Below are positions 1 through 8,143 of a DNA stretch of 10,671 nt, piece by piece; positions within the stretch are counted from its first letter, which is position 1, and each line of letters starts with the position of its first letter. This stretch comes from an uncultured Clostridium sp. (lineage in GTDB: Bacteria > Bacillota > Clostridia > Lachnospirales > Lachnospiraceae): contig USBM01000055.1 of the NCBI GenBank assembly GCA_900552885.1, positions 1 to 10,671 on the forward strand, read 5' to 3'. The notes below the pieces were generated by a model. That model saw only the letters and a program-made list of their open reading frames with translations, was not told the DNA's origin and did no database searches. Position numbers and translations under genes: made by a program.

Positions 1-13
1 CTTATTATTATAA

Positions 14-43
14 ATTATAGCACAAGGCAAGCGTAAACGTAAA
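14..43 (-). promoter_or_regulatory. Promoter of a gene beyond the left edge
   Basis: On the minus strand a perfect TATAAT (19-14) is preceded by TGC, giving an extended -10 (TGCTATAAT). A -35-like TTTACG (43-38) lies 18 bases upstream, and an A-run (about 59-49) further upstream resembles an UP element. It lies beyond the rpoC terminator and points out of the window, so it should start a new transcription unit. In many Firmicutes the gene after rpoC is rpsL or a small L7Ae-like protein gene, but nothing of it is visible here. A second TATAAT at 12-7 has a poorer -35. Confidence 0.5.
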
Positions 44-110
44 GAACTTTTTTTCGAAACTAAAAAGGTACTATTAGAATATGTCGTACCATATAGAACA
101 AACTCTCTCA

Positions 111-155
111 TAAAACAAAAGGGAGACTATCACATCTATATGCAATAGTCCCCTT
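111..155 (-). terminator. Rho-independent terminator of rpoBC
   Basis: The inverted repeat AAGGG-A-GACTAT (119-130) / ATAGTCCCCTT (145-155) forms an 11-bp stem with one bulged A at 124 and a 14-base loop. On the minus strand it is followed by a U-rich tail (TTTTGTTTTA with the stem's last bases). It starts 25 bases after the rpoC stop codon, the expected place for the end of the rpoBC transcript. The plus strand has no comparable T-run, so it should act on minus-strand transcription only. Confidence 0.85.
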
Positions 156-179
156 CCTATGAGATCTGCTTATGAAGAT

Positions 180-3100
180 CTATTCTTGCTCTGTTACTGT
201 CGTTGTCTCCTCTGTAGCCTCTGCCACAGTCTCTCCGGTTTCTGTGTCCTCTGCAGTCTCTGTTGCATCTGCATTCTCTGCACCCTCATCAATCTCAGAG
301 AATTCCAAATCCTCATCATCAAAATTGATGGTCTGCAACTCGGTATCTAACTTAACGTTACGATAACGTTTCATACCGGTACCAGCCGGGATCAATTTAC
401 CAATTAATACATTCTCTTTCAAACCGATCAATGGATCAACCTTACCCTTAATAGCTGCTTCTGTCAGAACCTTCGTTGTCTCCTGGAAGGACGCTGCTGA
501 CAAGAAAGAATTCGTAGCAAGAGAAGCTTTTGTAATACCAAGCATTACCTGAGTTCCCTTAGCAGGCTCTTTTCCTTCTGCCTCTAACTGCGCATTCTTT
601 TCATTGTAGTCCAATACATCCACCAATGTTCCCGGCAGATATTCGGTATCTCCACTATGTTCAATCTTAATCTTCTTAAGCATCTGACGAACAATAACCT
701 CAACGTGCTTATCGTTGATATCAACACCCTGATTACGGTATACTTTCTGAACCTCACGGATCATATAATCCTGCACGGCACGAACACCCTTGATCTTAAG
801 GATGTCATGTGGATTAACAGAACCAACCGTAAGCTCATCACCGGCTTCTACTATATCATCATCAAATACTTTAATTCTCGCATCATATGGAATGAAGTAT
901 GCTTTTGACTCACCAGTCTCCTGATTCGTAATTACAACTTCTCTCTTATCTTCTTTGTCCCGAACCTGAACCACACCACCGAACTCTGCAATAATTGCAA
1001 GTCCCTTCGGTTTACGTGCCTCAAACAACTCCTCTACTCTAGGAAGACCCTGTGTAATATCATCACCGGCCACACCACCTGTATGGAATGTTCTCATCGT
1101 AAGCTGTGTACCAGGCTCACCGATTGACTGAGCCGCAATAATACCAACAGCCTCACCAACCTGTACCGGCATACCGGTTGCCATGTTCGCACCATAACAT
1201 TTTGCACAGACACCAATGTGTGACTTACAGTTAAGGATTGTACGGATCTTAAGTTTTGTAACTGCTCCACCTTCTGCATTCACACCACGGTTGATAATTG
1301 CCTCTGCACGCTTTGGTGTAATCATATGATTTGCCTTAACGATCAGATTACCATCCTTGTCATATACAGACTCTGCCGCATAACGACCGGTAATACGATC
1401 CTGGAAGCTTTCGATCATCTCCCGGCCTTCCATAAATGCTTCTACATAAGCACCCGGAATCTCATCAGAACCTTCACAACAATCAATCTCACGAATGATC
1501 AGATCCTGTGATACATCAACCAAACGACGTGTCAAGTAACCGGAATCGGCTGTACGAAGCGCTGTATCGGAAAGACCCTTACGAGCACCATGCGCTGAAA
1601 TGAAATACTCCAATACGTCAAGTCCCTCACGGAAGTTTGACTTGATTGGCAACTCGATCGTACGACCTGTTGTATCGGCCATCAATCCACGCATACCGGC
1701 TAACTGCTTAATCTGGGCCTCGGAACCACGGGCTCCGGAGTCCGCCATCATCTTGATGTTATTATATTTATCCAAACCGTCTAACAGTGCCTTAGTCAGC
1801 TTCTTATCTGCAGCTTCCCAGGTACGAACAACGGCATTGTAACGTTCTTCTTCTGTTACAAATCCCATCTTGAACTTATCATTGATCACCCCAACGGTAT
1901 TCTGTGCATCATCCAGGATCTCGCCCTTTGCAGCCGGCACAGTCATCTCAGAAATGGATACGGTCAATGCAGCTCTTGTAGAATACTTATAACCAATACT
2001 CTTGACATCATCCAACACTTCTGCTGTCTTAGTTGCACCATGCGTGTTAATACATTTATCAAGAATCTGCTTTAACTGCTTCTTGCCAACCAGGTAATCA
2101 ATCTCTAATGCAAGCTCATTGCCCGGAATCGAACGATCTACAAATCCCAGATCCTGAGGAATGATCTCATTAAATAAGATTCTTCCTAATGTAGACTCAA
2201 TGATTGTTGTTCCCTCTGTTCCATCCGGCATCGTTCCATGCATTCTGACTTTGATCTTAGAATGTAACGTAATCTCCTTATTCTCATAAGCAAGAATTGC
2301 CTCATTCTTAGACTTGAAGATCTTACCTTCGCCCTTGTCACCCGGCTTATCAATTGTCAGATAGTAAATACCAAGTACCATATCCTGAGAAGGAACGGCA
2401 ACGGTTGCACCATCGGAAGGTTTCAACAAGTTGTTTGGTGACAGCAGTAAGAATCTACACTCTGCCTGAGCCTCAACAGAAAGTGGAAGATGGACAGCCA
2501 TCTGGTCACCATCGAAGTCGGCGTTGAACGCTGTACATACCAATGGATGAAGTTTGATTGCTTTACCTTCTACAAGGATTGGCTCAAATGCCTGAATACC
2601 TAATCTATGAAGTGTCGGGGCACGGTTCAGCATTACTGGATGTTCTTTGATTACATCCTCTAATACATCCCAAACCTCTGTCTCTAACTTCTCTACCATC
2701 TTCTTAGCAGACTTTACATTGTGTGCTAAGCCTCTGGATACTAACTCTTTCATAACAAATGGCTTAAATAACTCAATTGCCATCTCTTTTGGAAGACCGC
2801 ACTGATAAATCTTAAGTTCCGGTCCAACGACGATAACGGAACGGCCGGAATAGTCAACACGCTTACCTAACAAGTTCTGACGGAAACGTCCCTGTTTACC
2901 CTTTAACATATCCGATAAAGACTTCAATGCTCTGTTACCAGGTCCTGTTACCGGACGGCCACGACGACCATTATCAATCAATGCATCGACTGCCTCCTGC
3001 AACATACGCTTCTCATTACGAACAATGATATCCGGTGCACCCAACTCTAACAAACGATTCAAACGATTGTTACGGTTGATAATTCTTCTATATAAATCAT

Positions 3101-3890
3101 TCAGATCAGATGTAGCAAAACGTCCACCATCCAATTGAACCATTGGACGGATATCCGGTGGGATAACCGGAACAGCATCCAAGATCATCCACTCCGGCTT
3201 GTTGTCAGAACCTCTAAATGCTTCCACTACCTCTAATCTCTTAATGATCTTAGCACGCTTCTGACCGGTTGCATCCTTAAGATCTGCACGAAGATCCACT
3301 GCTTCCTGCTCTAAGTCAATTGCCTGTAATAATTCCTTTACAGCCTCTGCACCCATTCCGACACGGAACTTACCATATCCGTATTCTTCCTCTGCATCAC
3401 GGTATTCCTTCTCAGTCAACACCTGCTTATACGCAAGATTTGTCTCTCCCGGATCTAACACAATATAAGATGCAAAGTATAATACTTTCTCTAATACTCT
3501 TGGTGAAATATCAAGGATCAATCCCATTCTACTTGGGATTCCCTTGAAATACCAGATATGAGATACCGGAGCAGCAAGCTCGATATGTCCCATTCTCTCA
3601 CGTCTAACATTAGCCTTTGTAACCTCAACACCGCATCGGTCACAAATAACACCTTTGTAACGAATCTTCTTGTACTTACCACAATGACATTCCCAGTCTT
3701 TGCTTGGTCCAAAGATTCTTTCACAGAACAAGCCATCCTTTTCCGGCTTCAATGTTCTATAGTTAATCGTCTCAGGCTTTTTCACTTCGCCTCTTGACCA
3801 TTCTCTAATCTTGTCTGGAGAAGCAAGGCCAATCTTAATCGCATCAAAATTCATCTGTTGTTCTGTTTCCTGATTATTAATCGCTGACAT
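180..3890 (-). CDS. rpoC: DNA-directed RNA polymerase subunit beta'
   Basis: RpoC is the largest subunit of RNA polymerase and supplies the catalytic Mg2+ site. The 1236-aa product shows the N-terminal zinc-binding domain (C68, C70, C83, C86), the absolutely conserved NADFDGDQMAVH loop at about 456-467 with catalytic D458, D460 and D462, the bridge helix (HGARKGL...GYLTRRLVDV, about 767-793), the second zinc site (C888, C895, C898 with C804 or C805), and the trigger loop (GEPGTQLTMRTFHTGG, about 924-939; M932, R933, H936). The trigger loop continues straight into DDITQGLPRVEELFEA, so the large enterobacterial insertion is absent, as usual for Firmicutes. The last 46 residues (1191-1236) are a low-complexity tail with 20 Asp/Glu and no Lys/Arg. 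The ATG start is supported by a GGAAGGAGAG Shine-Dalgarno (3909-3900) 9 bases upstream. The next ATG, 12 codons in, is a poorer choice. The gene follows rpoB by 20 bases and ends with TAG before a terminator. Confidence 0.98.
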   Translation of the reverse strand: MSAINNQETEQQMNFDAIKIGLASPDKIREWSRGEVKKPETINYRTLKPEKDGLFCERIFGPSKDWECHCGKYKKIRYKGVICDRCGVEVTKANVRRERMGHIELAAPVSHIWYFKGIPSRMGLILDISPRVLEKVLYFASYIVLDPGETNLAYKQVLTEKEYRDAEEEYGYGKFRVGMGAEAVKELLQAIDLEQEAVDLRADLKDATGQKRAKIIKRLEVVEAFRGSDNKPEWMILDAVPVIPPDIRPMVQLDGGRFATSDLNDLYRRIINRNNRLNRLLELGAPDIIVRNEKRMLQEAVDALIDNGRRGRPVTGPGNRALKSLSDMLKGKQGRFRQNLLGKRVDYSGRSVIVVGPELKIYQCGLPKEMAIELFKPFVMKELVSRGLAHNVKSAKKMVEKLETEVWDVLEDVIKEHPVMLNRAPTLHRLGIQAFEPILVEGKAIKLHPLVCTAFNADFDGDQMAVHLPLSVEAQAECRFLLLSPNNLLKPSDGATVAVPSQDMVLGIYYLTIDKPGDKGEGKIFKSKNEAILAYENKEITLHSKIKVRMHGTMPDGTEGTTIIESTLGRILFNEIIPQDLGFVDRSIPGNELALEIDYLVGKKQLKQILDKCINTHGATKTAEVLDDVKSIGYKYSTRAALTVSISEMTVPAAKGEILDDAQNTVGVINDKFKMGFVTEEERYNAVVRTWEAADKKLTKALLDGLDKYNNIKMMADSGARGSEAQIKQLAGMRGLMADTTGRTIELPIKSNFREGLDVLEYFISAHGARKGLSDTALRTADSGYLTRRLVDVSQDLIIREIDCCEGSDEIPGAYVEAFMEGREMIESFQDRITGRYAAESVYDKDGNLIVKANHMITPKRAEAIINRGVNAEGGAVTKLKIRTILNCKSHIGVCAKCYGANMATGMPVQVGEAVGIIAAQSIGEPGTQLTMRTFHTGGVAGDDITQGLPRVEELFEARKPKGLAIIAEFGGVVQVRDKEDKREVVITNQETGESKAYFIPYDARIKVFDDDIVEAGDELTVGSVNPHDILKIKGVRAVQDYMIREVQKVYRNQGVDINDKHVEVIVRQMLKKIKIEHSGDTEYLPGTLVDVLDYNEKNAQLEAEGKEPAKGTQVMLGITKASLATNSFLSAASFQETTKVLTEAAIKGKVDPLIGLKENVLIGKLIPAGTGMKRYRNVKLDTELQTINFDDEDLEFSEIDEGAENADATETAEDTETGETVAEATEETTTVTEQE

Positions 3891-3910
3891 CTATTATTGC
3901 TCTCCTTCCA

Positions 3911-6900
3911 TTACTCATCGTAATCATCATTATAGTCATCATCATAGCCGTCGCCACCGTCTTCTAATTCGAAGCCCTCGTCATTCTCATCTACACCGCT
4001 ATAACCATGTTCTTTCATCTCTGACTCTTCCTGGTTGTAATCCATGTCGCCGAACTTACGGATATCATCACTACCGTAATCCACATTCTCACCGATCTCA
4101 ACCTCTGTATTATCTTCACGCAATACACGGACATCCAATGCAAGTGACTGGAACTCTTTCAGCAATACCTTAAATGATTCCGGAATTCCAGGTTCTGGAA
4201 TATTGTCACCCTTAATAATCGCTTCGTATGTCTTCACACGACCAACTACATCATCAGACTTCACAGTCAGAATCTCCTGCAAGGTATAAGAAGCACCATA
4301 TGCCTCTAATGCCCAAACCTCCATCTCACCGAAACGCTGACCACCGAACTGTGCTTTACCACCTAACGGCTGCTGTGTTACTAATGAGTATGGACCGGTA
4401 GAACGAGCATGGATCTTATCATCAACCAAATGGTGAAGCTTCAGATAATGCATGTATCCGATCGTAACAGGCGAATCAAATTCCTCACCGGTTCTACCAT
4501 CACGAAGTGTTACCTTACCGGTACGATTGATCGGAACGCCCTTCCACTCTTCTCTATGGTCACGGTTCTCATACAGATAATCCATAACCTCGTCTGATAC
4601 CTGCGGACGCCATTTCTTATCGAATACTTCCCACTCTTCGTTAACGTAATCATTTGCCATCTCCAGGGTTTCCATGATGTCTTCCTCGTTCGCACCATCG
4701 AATACAGGAGTTGCAATCTTAAAGCCTAATGCCTTAGCTGCAAGACCTAAGTGAATCTCCAATACCTGTCCGATATTCATACGGGAAGGCACACCCAATG
4801 GATTCAAGACAATATCAAGTGGACGACCATTTGGAAGGAATGGCATATCTTCTACCGGAAGAATACGGGAAATTACACCCTTATTACCATGACGACCAGC
4901 CATCTTATCACCAACAGAGATCTTTCTCTTCTGTGCAATATATACACGAACAGACTTATTCACTCCAGGTGGAAGCTCGTCTCCTGCCTCTCTTGTAAAG
5001 ATCTTGGTATCCATAACAATACCGAATGCACCATGTGGTACACGAAGTGAAGTATCTCTTACTTCTCTTGCCTTCTCACCGAAAATTGCACGGAGCAATC
5101 TCTCCTCAGCCGTAAGTTCTGTCTCTCCCTTTGGAGTCACCTTACCGACTAAGATATCTCCCGCACGAACCTCAGCACCGATACGGATAATACCATTCTC
5201 ATCCAGATCCTTTAACACATCCGGACCAAGACCTGCAAGATCTCTTGTGATCTCCTCAGAACCTAACTTGGTATCTCTTGCCTCACATTCGTACTCTTCA
5301 ATATGAACGGAAGTATATACATCTTCCTGAACTAATCTCTCACTTAATAATACCGCATCCTCGTAGTTATAACCTTCCCAGGTCATAAATCCGATCAACG
5401 GGTTCTTACCAAGAGCAATCTCACCACCAGCGGTAGATGCACCGTCAGCAATGACCTCTCCTGCTTTGACTCTCTCGCCCTTCACAACGATCGGTCTCTG
5501 ATTCATACAGTTACCCTGGTTGCTTCGAGCAAACTTAATAACATGATATGTGTCCTTCGTACCATCATCGCACTTGATTACAATCTCTTTGCTTGTAGAC
5601 TTCTCCACAACACCATCATGCTTAGCGACAATACATACACCGGAGTCAACCGCAGCCTTCTCTTCCATACCGGTACCAACGATTGGTGCCTCTGTTGTAA
5701 GAAGCGGTACGGCCTGACGCTGCATGTTGGATCCCATCAGCGCACGGTTCGCATCATCATTCTCCAGGAACGGGATCATAGACGTTGCCACTGAGAATAC
5801 CATCTTAGGAGACACATCCATTAAGTCGACACGGTTTCTATCAAACTCTGCAGTCTCTTCACGGAAACGACCGGATACTCTGGTATGCACAAATGTTCCA
5901 TCTTCATTCAATGCCTCATTCGCCTGTGCCACAACATAATTATCCTCTTCATCAGCCGTCAGATAAACAACTTCATCTGTGACAACCGGATTCTCTACAT
6001 CAGTCTTGTCCAGCTTACGATATGGTGCCTCAACGAAACCATATTCATTGATTCTTGCATACGTAGCAAGGGAGTTGATCAAACCGATGTTAGGACCTTC
6101 AGGAGTCTCGATCGGACACATTCTACCATAATGTGTATAATGTACATCTCGCACCTCGAATCCGGCTCTATCACGTGACAGACCACCAGGTCCTAATGCA
6201 GATAAACGTCTCTTATGCGTTAACTCAGAAAGCGGATTATTCTGATCCATAAACTGTGACAACTGGGAACTTCCGAAGAACTCCTTGACAGCAGCTGTGA
6301 CCGGCTTAATATTGATCAACGACTGTGGTGAAATTGTCTCGATATCCTGTGTAGACATTCTCTCACGTACTACTCTCTCTAATCTGGAAAGACCGATACG
6401 ATACTGGTTCTGTAACAACTCTCCAACCGCTCTGATTCGACGATTACCCAAATGGTCGATATCATCATCTGTACCAATTCCGTACTCAAGGTGAATATTA
6501 TAATTGATAGATGCTAAGATATCTTCCTTTGTAATATGCTTTGGAATCAAATCATGAATATCTCTCTTAATTGCACGCTTCAATTCCTCTTCATCTGTAT
6601 ATTCCTCTAATAACTGTGCTAATACAGGATAGAATACTGCTTCTGTTACTCCGAGCTCCTCTGTATCAAAATCAACATACTCTTTGATATCAACCATCAT
6701 GTTAGATAAGACTTTCACATTGCGGGTCTCTGTCTGAATCATAACATAAGGTACGGCTGCATTCTGAATAGCTGTTGCGCTCTCTCTTGTAAGCATATCT
6801 CCTGCCTTTGCAAGAATCTCACCTGTTACAGGGCTTACAACGTCTTCTGCTAACATCTGTCCGGCAATTCGGTTCTTAAATGAAAGCTTCTTATTGAACT

Positions 6901-7732
6901 TATAACGTCCGACTTTCGCCAAATCATAACGTCTAGGATCAAAGAACATCGCATTGATCAAACTCTCTGCGCTCTCAACTGCCAAAGGCTCGCCTGGACG
7001 GATCTTCTTATATAATTCCAAAAGACCTTCTTCATAGCTGGTAGAAGGATCTTTCTCCATACTTCTTAAAATCTTGATCTCATCGCCAAATAATTCGCGA
7101 ATCTCTTCATTGGTTCCGATACCTAATGAACGAATCAATACAGTGATCGGCACCTTTCTTGTTCTATCTACACGTACGTAGAAAACGTCATTCGAATCCG
7201 TCTCATACTCTAACCATGCACCACGGTTCGGAATTACGGTACATGAATATAACGGCTTACCGGTCTTATCATGTCCGATTGCATAATAGATACCAGGTGA
7301 ACGAACCAACTGACTAACGATAACTCGCTCTGCACCATTAATTACAAAGGTACCGGTCTCTGTCATCAAAGGCAAATCACCCATAAAAATGTCATGCTGA
7401 TTGATCTCATCTGTTTCCTTATTATGAAGACGCACATTCACTTTCAACGGAGCTGCATATGTTGCATCTCTTTCCTTGCATTCCTCAATTGAGTACTTGA
7501 TATCATCCTCACACAACTGGAAGTCTACAAATTCCAAACTAAGCTGACCGCTGTAATCTGTGATTGGAGAGATATCTTCGAACACCTCTTTAAGTCCCGC
7601 ATCTAAGAACCACTTATATGAGTCTTTCTGTACTTCGATCAAATTCGGCATCTCAAGTACTTCTTTCTGTCTGGAATAACTCATACGGATTCCTTTTCCC
7701 GCTTTCACAGGACTAATTCTGCTCTTTTCCAT
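3911..7732 (-). CDS. rpoB: DNA-directed RNA polymerase subunit beta
   Basis: RpoB is the second-largest core RNA polymerase subunit. It pairs with RpoC to form the active-site cleft and carries the rifampicin pocket. From the chosen ATG the protein has 1273 residues. The rifampicin region (GSSQLSQFMDQNNPLSE..., 487-518) has the wild-type, drug-sensitive residues Q493, D496, H506, R509, S511 and L513. Further on are the NYED motif (E791, D792), and the GDKMAGRHGNKG segment with the conserved lysines K943 and K951. The tail is extremely acidic: the last 27 residues hold 15 Asp/Glu and no Lys/Arg. A longer frame begins with GTG at 7744, but that codon lies inside the Shine-Dalgarno AAGGGGTGA. 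The ATG at 7732 has an ideal 8-base spacing and gives MEKSRISPV..., which fits the family. It is the first gene of the rpoBC unit, with a strong promoter about 70 bases upstream. Confidence 0.98.
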   Translation of the reverse strand: MEKSRISPVKAGKGIRMSYSRQKEVLEMPNLIEVQKDSYKWFLDAGLKEVFEDISPITDYSGQLSLEFVDFQLCEDDIKYSIEECKERDATYAAPLKVNVRLHNKETDEINQHDIFMGDLPLMTETGTFVINGAERVIVSQLVRSPGIYYAIGHDKTGKPLYSCTVIPNRGAWLEYETDSNDVFYVRVDRTRKVPITVLIRSLGIGTNEEIRELFGDEIKILRSMEKDPSTSYEEGLLELYKKIRPGEPLAVESAESLINAMFFDPRRYDLAKVGRYKFNKKLSFKNRIAGQMLAEDVVSPVTGEILAKAGDMLTRESATAIQNAAVPYVMIQTETRNVKVLSNMMVDIKEYVDFDTEELGVTEAVFYPVLAQLLEEYTDEEELKRAIKRDIHDLIPKHITKEDILASINYNIHLEYGIGTDDDIDHLGNRRIRAVGELLQNQYRIGLSRLERVVRERMSTQDIETISPQSLINIKPVTAAVKEFFGSSQLSQFMDQNNPLSELTHKRRLSALGPGGLSRDRAGFEVRDVHYTHYGRMCPIETPEGPNIGLINSLATYARINEYGFVEAPYRKLDKTDVENPVVTDEVVYLTADEEDNYVVAQANEALNEDGTFVHTRVSGRFREETAEFDRNRVDLMDVSPKMVFSVATSMIPFLENDDANRALMGSNMQRQAVPLLTTEAPIVGTGMEEKAAVDSGVCIVAKHDGVVEKSTSKEIVIKCDDGTKDTYHVIKFARSNQGNCMNQRPIVVKGERVKAGEVIADGASTAGGEIALGKNPLIGFMTWEGYNYEDAVLLSERLVQEDVYTSVHIEEYECEARDTKLGSEEITRDLAGLGPDVLKDLDENGIIRIGAEVRAGDILVGKVTPKGETELTAEERLLRAIFGEKAREVRDTSLRVPHGAFGIVMDTKIFTREAGDELPPGVNKSVRVYIAQKRKISVGDKMAGRHGNKGVISRILPVEDMPFLPNGRPLDIVLNPLGVPSRMNIGQVLEIHLGLAAKALGFKIATPVFDGANEEDIMETLEMANDYVNEEWEVFDKKWRPQVSDEVMDYLYENRDHREEWKGVPINRTGKVTLRDGRTGEEFDSPVTIGYMHYLKLHHLVDDKIHARSTGPYSLVTQQPLGGKAQFGGQRFGEMEVWALEAYGASYTLQEILTVKSDDVVGRVKTYEAIIKGDNIPEPGIPESFKVLLKEFQSLALDVRVLREDNTEVEIGENVDYGSDDIRKFGDMDYNQEESEMKEHGYSGVDENDEGFELEDGGDGYDDDYNDDYDE

Positions 7733-7740
7733 TGACGTTT

Positions 7741-7749
7741 TCACCCCTT
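7741..7749 (-). promoter_or_regulatory. rpoB Shine-Dalgarno that decides the start
   Basis: The minus strand reads AAGGGGTGA, close to the anti-16S complement AAGGAGGTGA. It is 8 bases from the ATG at 7732. The upstream in-frame GTG (7744-7742) is part of this site itself and so has no Shine-Dalgarno at a usable distance. Confidence 0.85.
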
Positions 7750-7768
7750 GACTTTATTGTTTGTGACC

Positions 7769-7790
7769 ATTGCGGATACCTACCCACAAT
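7769..7790 (-). promoter_or_regulatory. Hairpin in the rpoB 5' leader
   Basis: In the predicted rpoB leader ATTGTGG (7790-7784) can pair with CCGCAAT (7775-7769), 7 bp including one U-G wobble, around the 8-base loop GTAGGTAT. It begins about 8 bases after the predicted transcription start and ends 20 bases before the Shine-Dalgarno, so it should not block the ribosome. No U-run follows, so it is not a terminator. It may protect the 5' end or bind a regulator. No function is shown by the sequence. Confidence 0.4.
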
Positions 7791-7804
7791 AATGACATTT
7801 TAAT

Positions 7805-7872
7805 ATTCTATCACGTCCAATTTCCAGTGTCAACCAATTATTTTGAAAATTTTTAAATTTATATTTTGAAAC
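7805..7872 (-). promoter_or_regulatory. Strong rpoBC promoter with UP-like element
   Basis: On the minus strand a perfect -35 TTGACA (7833-7828) is separated by exactly 17 bases from the -10 TAGAAT (7810-7805). The spacer ends in TGA, giving the extended -10 TGATAGAAT. Upstream, 7834-7872 is almost pure A/T with phased A- and T-runs (AAATTT, AAAAATTTT, CAAAAT), as in an UP element that contacts the alpha subunits. Transcription should start near the A at 7798, leaving a leader of about 66 bases before the rpoB ATG. This vegetative sigma-A promoter lets rpoBC be transcribed independently of rplJL. Confidence 0.88.
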
Positions 7873-8143
7873 ATAGATATTGTGGAATACTCAATACTTT
7901 TCTCCCATATCTAGGTTTCATTTTAGTGCAACCGGAACAACTCTATATGTCGTTTCATTATATTTATTCCATTTATTTCCTTTTTGTATGCCTAAATGTA
8001 ACATTCTTACAGCCCTTCCCATGCATTCACCATATGTCCAACAATATATCCTTACAACTCTTTTGCATCCGGATGAAACCGCAAAAGAAAACAAGACACA
8101 CCATATCGGCATGCCTTGATCACCTATTATATATATCCTAACT
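7873..8143. other. Gap between the HD gene and the rpoB promoter
   Basis: These 271 bases separate the HD-domain gene from the rpoB promoter. They contain one uncertain minus-strand frame (7918-8112, listed separately), overlapping plus-strand frames without ribosome binding sites, and a 7-bp inverted repeat (CTTTTGC 8060-8066 / GCAAAAG 8081-8087) with no U-run on either side. I see no convincing terminator for the HD gene, so its transcript may run into the rpoB leader. Confidence 0.5.
7918..8112 (-). CDS. Uncertain small ORF, 64 codons
   Basis: This minus-strand frame starts with ATG 31 bases after the HD gene stop and ends with TGA shortly before the rpoB promoter. A moderate Shine-Dalgarno (AGGTGAT, about 8124-8118) lies close upstream at a short but possible spacing. 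The translation (MPIWCVLFSF...) has a short hydrophobic N-terminal stretch, is rich in Cys, Trp, Arg and Lys, and matches no family I recognise. The same stretch is open in plus-strand frames too, as expected for AT-rich non-coding DNA. It could be a small unknown protein co-transcribed with the HD gene, or chance. Confidence 0.2.
   Translation of the reverse strand: MPIWCVLFSFAVSSGCKRVVRIYCWTYGECMGRAVRMLHLGIQKGNKWNKYNETTYRVVPVALK

Noticed and set aside
79..96. Weak dyad ATATG-TCGTAC-CATAT after the rpoC terminator
   Set aside because: It has only five A/T-rich pairs and no linked signal.
657..6494. Many 60-100 codon frames opposite or out of phase with rpoB and rpoC
   Set aside because: They are shadows of highly biased coding sequence, lack ribosome binding sites and give no recognisable protein.
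8060..8087. Inverted repeat CTTTTGC/GCAAAAG as terminator of the HD gene
   Set aside because: The stem is mostly A/T with a 14-base loop and no U-run follows it on either strand.
7866..8141. Two overlapping plus-strand frames (91 and 79 codons) in the gap above rpoB
   Set aside because: They lack a Shine-Dalgarno, overlap each other and a minus frame, and read as AT-rich low-information sequence.
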